From NCBI GenBank assembly GCA_003251995.1, contig QKDT01000117.1, positions 1 to 6,351 on the forward strand: a DNA stretch of 6,351 nucleotides, read 5' to 3'. This stretch comes from Desulfovibrio desulfuricans (GTDB lineage: Bacteria > Desulfobacterota > Desulfovibrionia > Desulfovibrionales > Desulfovibrionaceae). The position numbers were made by a program, and so were the translations under genes. This document shows positions 4,399-6,351 of this stretch, one piece after another; the first letter of the stretch is position 1, and every line of letters begins with the position of its first letter. Under the pieces are notes generated by a model. That model saw only the letters and a list, made by a program, of their open reading frames with translations. It did no database searches and was not told where the DNA came from.

Positions 4399-5880
4399 AT
4401 GTCCGACCTTATCGTATCCATTGATGATGTAAGTCTTTTTTTGCCCGGCGATGCTAGCCAGAAACACGTGCTGCACAACATCACCTGGCAGGTGCGGCGC
4501 GGTGAACACTGCGCGCTGATAGGGGCCAATGGTTCCGGCAAATCCACCTTGCTGCGCCTGATGCGCGGCGATCTGTGGCCCGCCCGCGGTCGCATCCAGT
4601 GGCATGGGCCAGACGGTGCGGAGGATTCCCCCCTGGCAGGCAGGGCCATGACGGCCCTGGTTTCGCCCGCGCAGCAAGAAAACTATCAGCGACAGGCCTG
4701 GGATCTCACAGGCCGCGATCTACTGCTCACCGGCTTTGAAGATACCCCCCTTGTGTATACGGACAGCACCGCATACAGGCGCCAGGCCGTGGAAGACATG
4801 GCTGCGCGCCTTGATGCCGAAGGGCTGCTTGAGCGTACCGTCCCCACATTCTCTCAGGGGCAACTGCGGCTGCTGCTGCTTGGTCGCGCCCTGCTGCGGG
4901 CTCCCACCCTGCTCCTTCTTGACGAATGCGACGAGGGGTTAGACGAGCGTTATCGCCAGATTTTCTTTGACACCCTGGGGGAATACGCCAGCCGCTGTAC
5001 AGTTGTGATGACTGCGCACCGCGCTGCCAATATCCCCGACTGGTGCGCAGGGCGGCGTTATGTGTGCAAGGGGCACCTGCTTACCACACCCCCTGCCTCT
5101 GATGCCGATGCTGCTCCTGCACGGGCGGAACAACCCAGCACAGCTCATGCCGATACCGCGCCAGAGCGCAACCATGGGCACGCCTTGCTTGATCTGGATA
5201 ATGTCACAGTGTTCATCGACAGGCAGGAAGTTCTGCACGATATCTGCTGGAGCATGCATCAGGGCGAAAACTGGCGCATTACAGGGGCCAATGGATCGGG
5301 AAAATCCACCCTGCTGCGTTTGCTGGCTGGCGATGAATTTGTGGCCGCTGGCGGCAGATTTGACCGTTGGCTTCCCGGTCAGGGCGGGCAGGTGGACACA
5401 CTCGAAAGCCTGCGTAAAGGCGTACGACTGGTTTCAGATCTTTCGCAAGCGCTGTACGGATACTCCCTCAATGTTCTGGATATGGTCTGCACCGGCTTTG
5501 ACAACAGCATTGGCGTATATCGGCGTTTTTCTGATGCCGAAAAAGCCGAGGCCGTAAGCCGCATTGCGCAGATGTTCCCCGATGAAAATCCCGAAGGCCT
5601 TAAACAGCTTGAGCGGCAATCCATACGCAATCTTTCAACTGGTCAGCTACGCCGTCTGTTTTTGGCGCGCGCCCTCGTGGGCGGGCCAGATATCCTGCTG
5701 CTGGACGAACCTTGCTCTGGCCTGGATACGGCAAGCCGCGCCCAGTATCTGCACCTGCTTGATCAGCTTGCCGTGCAGGGCATCCAGATGGTCTTTATTT
5801 CTCACCATAATGAAGACGCCCCCCTGTGCATCAACAGGGAGGCGCATATGGAAGGCGGACGCCTGCGCGTGGTGCTGTAG
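4399..5880 (+). CDS. Tandem ABC ATPase, ModF (PhrA)-like
   Basis: This soluble protein of 493 residues has two ABC ATPase domains and no membrane segment. Domain 1 has Walker A GANGSGKST (42-50), signature FSQGQLR (151-157), Walker B LLLLDE (171-176), DEGLD (178-182) and H207. Domain 2 has Walker A GANGSGKST (296-304), signature LSTGQLR (412-418), Walker B ILLLDE (432-437), SGLD (440-443) and SHHNEDAP (468-475). Both ATP sites look intact. An Ala/Pro/Asp-rich linker (about 230-258) joins them. The length, the double domain, the IGVYRRFSD stretch (371-379) and the SHHxEDAP-C-I ending resemble E. coli ModF. ModF sits beside the molybdate transport genes but its role is poorly defined. No permease or binding-protein gene is visible here, so the function is open; an ABC-F translation factor is less likely. 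The ribosome binding site is weak (CGGA, 6-nt spacing), so translation may depend on the upstream gene. Confidence 0.88.
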   Translation: MSDLIVSIDDVSLFLPGDASQKHVLHNITWQVRRGEHCALIGANGSGKSTLLRLMRGDLWPARGRIQWHGPDGAEDSPLAGRAMTALVSPAQQENYQRQAWDLTGRDLLLTGFEDTPLVYTDSTAYRRQAVEDMAARLDAEGLLERTVPTFSQGQLRLLLLGRALLRAPTLLLLDECDEGLDERYRQIFFDTLGEYASRCTVVMTAHRAANIPDWCAGRRYVCKGHLLTTPPASDADAAPARAEQPSTAHADTAPERNHGHALLDLDNVTVFIDRQEVLHDICWSMHQGENWRITGANGSGKSTLLRLLAGDEFVAAGGRFDRWLPGQGGQVDTLESLRKGVRLVSDLSQALYGYSLNVLDMVCTGFDNSIGVYRRFSDAEKAEAVSRIAQMFPDENPEGLKQLERQSIRNLSTGQLRRLFLARALVGGPDILLLDEPCSGLDTASRAQYLHLLDQLAVQGIQMVFISHHNEDAPLCINREAHMEGGRLRVVL

Positions 5881-5883
5881 AGG

Positions 5884-6351
5884 CTAGCTCTTGCTGCCCT
5901 TCATTCTGGAGCGCACGATCTCGATAGCAACGGGCAGCACAGACACAATGATTATGCCGTAGACAATAAGGCTGAAGTTCTGTCGCGCCCATTCCAGATT
6001 GCCGAGAAAGTACCCGGCGGAAACAAGCCCGCCCACCCACAACACGCAGCCCGTAATGTTGAACAGAAAAAATGTGGGCGGGTGCATCAGGGCAATACCG
6101 GCCACAAAGGGCGCAAACGTGCGTACAATGGGTATAAAGCGGGCCAGCACAATGGCCTTGCCGCCGTGGCGCTCATAAAAATCATGTGCCTTGACCAGAT
6201 GATCTTTTTTGATCAGACGATTCTCGTGCGAAAAAATTGCCGGGCCCACATGCCGCCCGATAAAATAGTTCACCGCATCGCCCAGTATGCCTGCCGCAAG
6301 CAGCACGCCCATCACATGCCCATAGCCCAGCAATCCGGCCCCTGCAACAAC
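5884..6351 (-). CDS. DedA/VTT-family membrane protein, N-terminus outside window
   Basis: The reading frame is open through the right edge, so about the first 50 residues of a roughly 200-residue protein are missing. The TTG at 6331-6333 is internal, not a start. The 155 visible residues show DedA hallmarks: GDAVNYFIGRHVG (24-36), then FYERHGGKAIVLARF-x-P-x-VR (58-77) with R71 and R77, and an AG at 84-85. R71 and R77 match arginines essential in E. coli DedA proteins. Hydrophobic segments lie at about 12-31, 66-86, 89-110 and 119-141 of the visible part, and the tail is basic (RSRMKGSKS). DedA proteins reside in the inner membrane and act in envelope homeostasis, with some family members flipping undecaprenyl phosphate or phospholipids. 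It converges on the ABC gene with 3 nt between stop codons and no terminator hairpin in the gap. Confidence 0.92.
   Translation of the reverse strand, partial: VVAGAGLLGYGHVMGVLLAAGILGDAVNYFIGRHVGPAIFSHENRLIKKDHLVKAHDFYERHGGKAIVLARFIPIVRTFAPFVAGIALMHPPTFFLFNITGCVLWVGGLVSAGYFLGNLEWARQNFSLIVYGIIIVSVLPVAIEIVRSRMKGSKS

Noticed and set aside
6331..6333. TTG as the start of the DedA-like gene
   Set aside because: The frame stays open to the window edge and encodes hydrophobic sequence (VVAGAG) continuous with the family. The usual FLPGDS-type region must lie beyond the edge, so this is an internal Leu codon.

Overview
The window looks like a chromosomal segment from a Desulfovibrionaceae sulfate reducer, probably close to Desulfovibrio. 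The basis is a complete NfnAB-type electron-bifurcating flavoenzyme, the moderately GC-rich coding style and the gene set. This placement is inferred from protein character only, with no database search. No CRISPR array, transposase, tRNA or rRNA was found.

Layout. Positions 1-392 hold no convincing gene. They contain two copies of a direct repeat of at least 32 bp (1-32 and 191-222), a cluster of short hairpins (43-133), and an isolated long inverted repeat (307-341). The second repeat copy is part of a good minus-strand intrinsic terminator (188-227). Positions 393-677 (minus) encode an unrecognised 94-residue helical protein with a strong GGAGGA ribosome binding site. A roughly 300-bp AT-rich intergenic region separates it from a divergent operon. 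That operon, 975-3225 (plus), is nfnA-nfnB with an 11-nt overlap, closed by a strong intrinsic terminator at 3265-3292. After a 310-bp leader region come a PHP-family histidinol-phosphatase-like gene (3538-4365) and a tandem ABC ATPase of the ModF type (4399-5880). A DedA-family membrane protein (5884-6351, minus) converges on the ABC gene with only 3 nt between the stop codons, and its N-terminus is cut off by the window edge.

How the genes work together. NfnA and NfnB form one flavin/iron-sulfur enzyme that couples NADH, NADPH and ferredoxin pools, which is central to anaerobic energy metabolism. The downstream genes appear to be housekeeping or accessory functions unrelated to Nfn: histidine biosynthesis or another phosphoester hydrolysis, a soluble ABC ATPase, and membrane homeostasis. 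The terminator at 3265-3292 separates them transcriptionally from nfnAB.

No undescribed multi-gene system is evident. The least explained material is the repeat and hairpin DNA at 1-341, the small orphan gene next to it, and the divergent control region in front of nfnAB.
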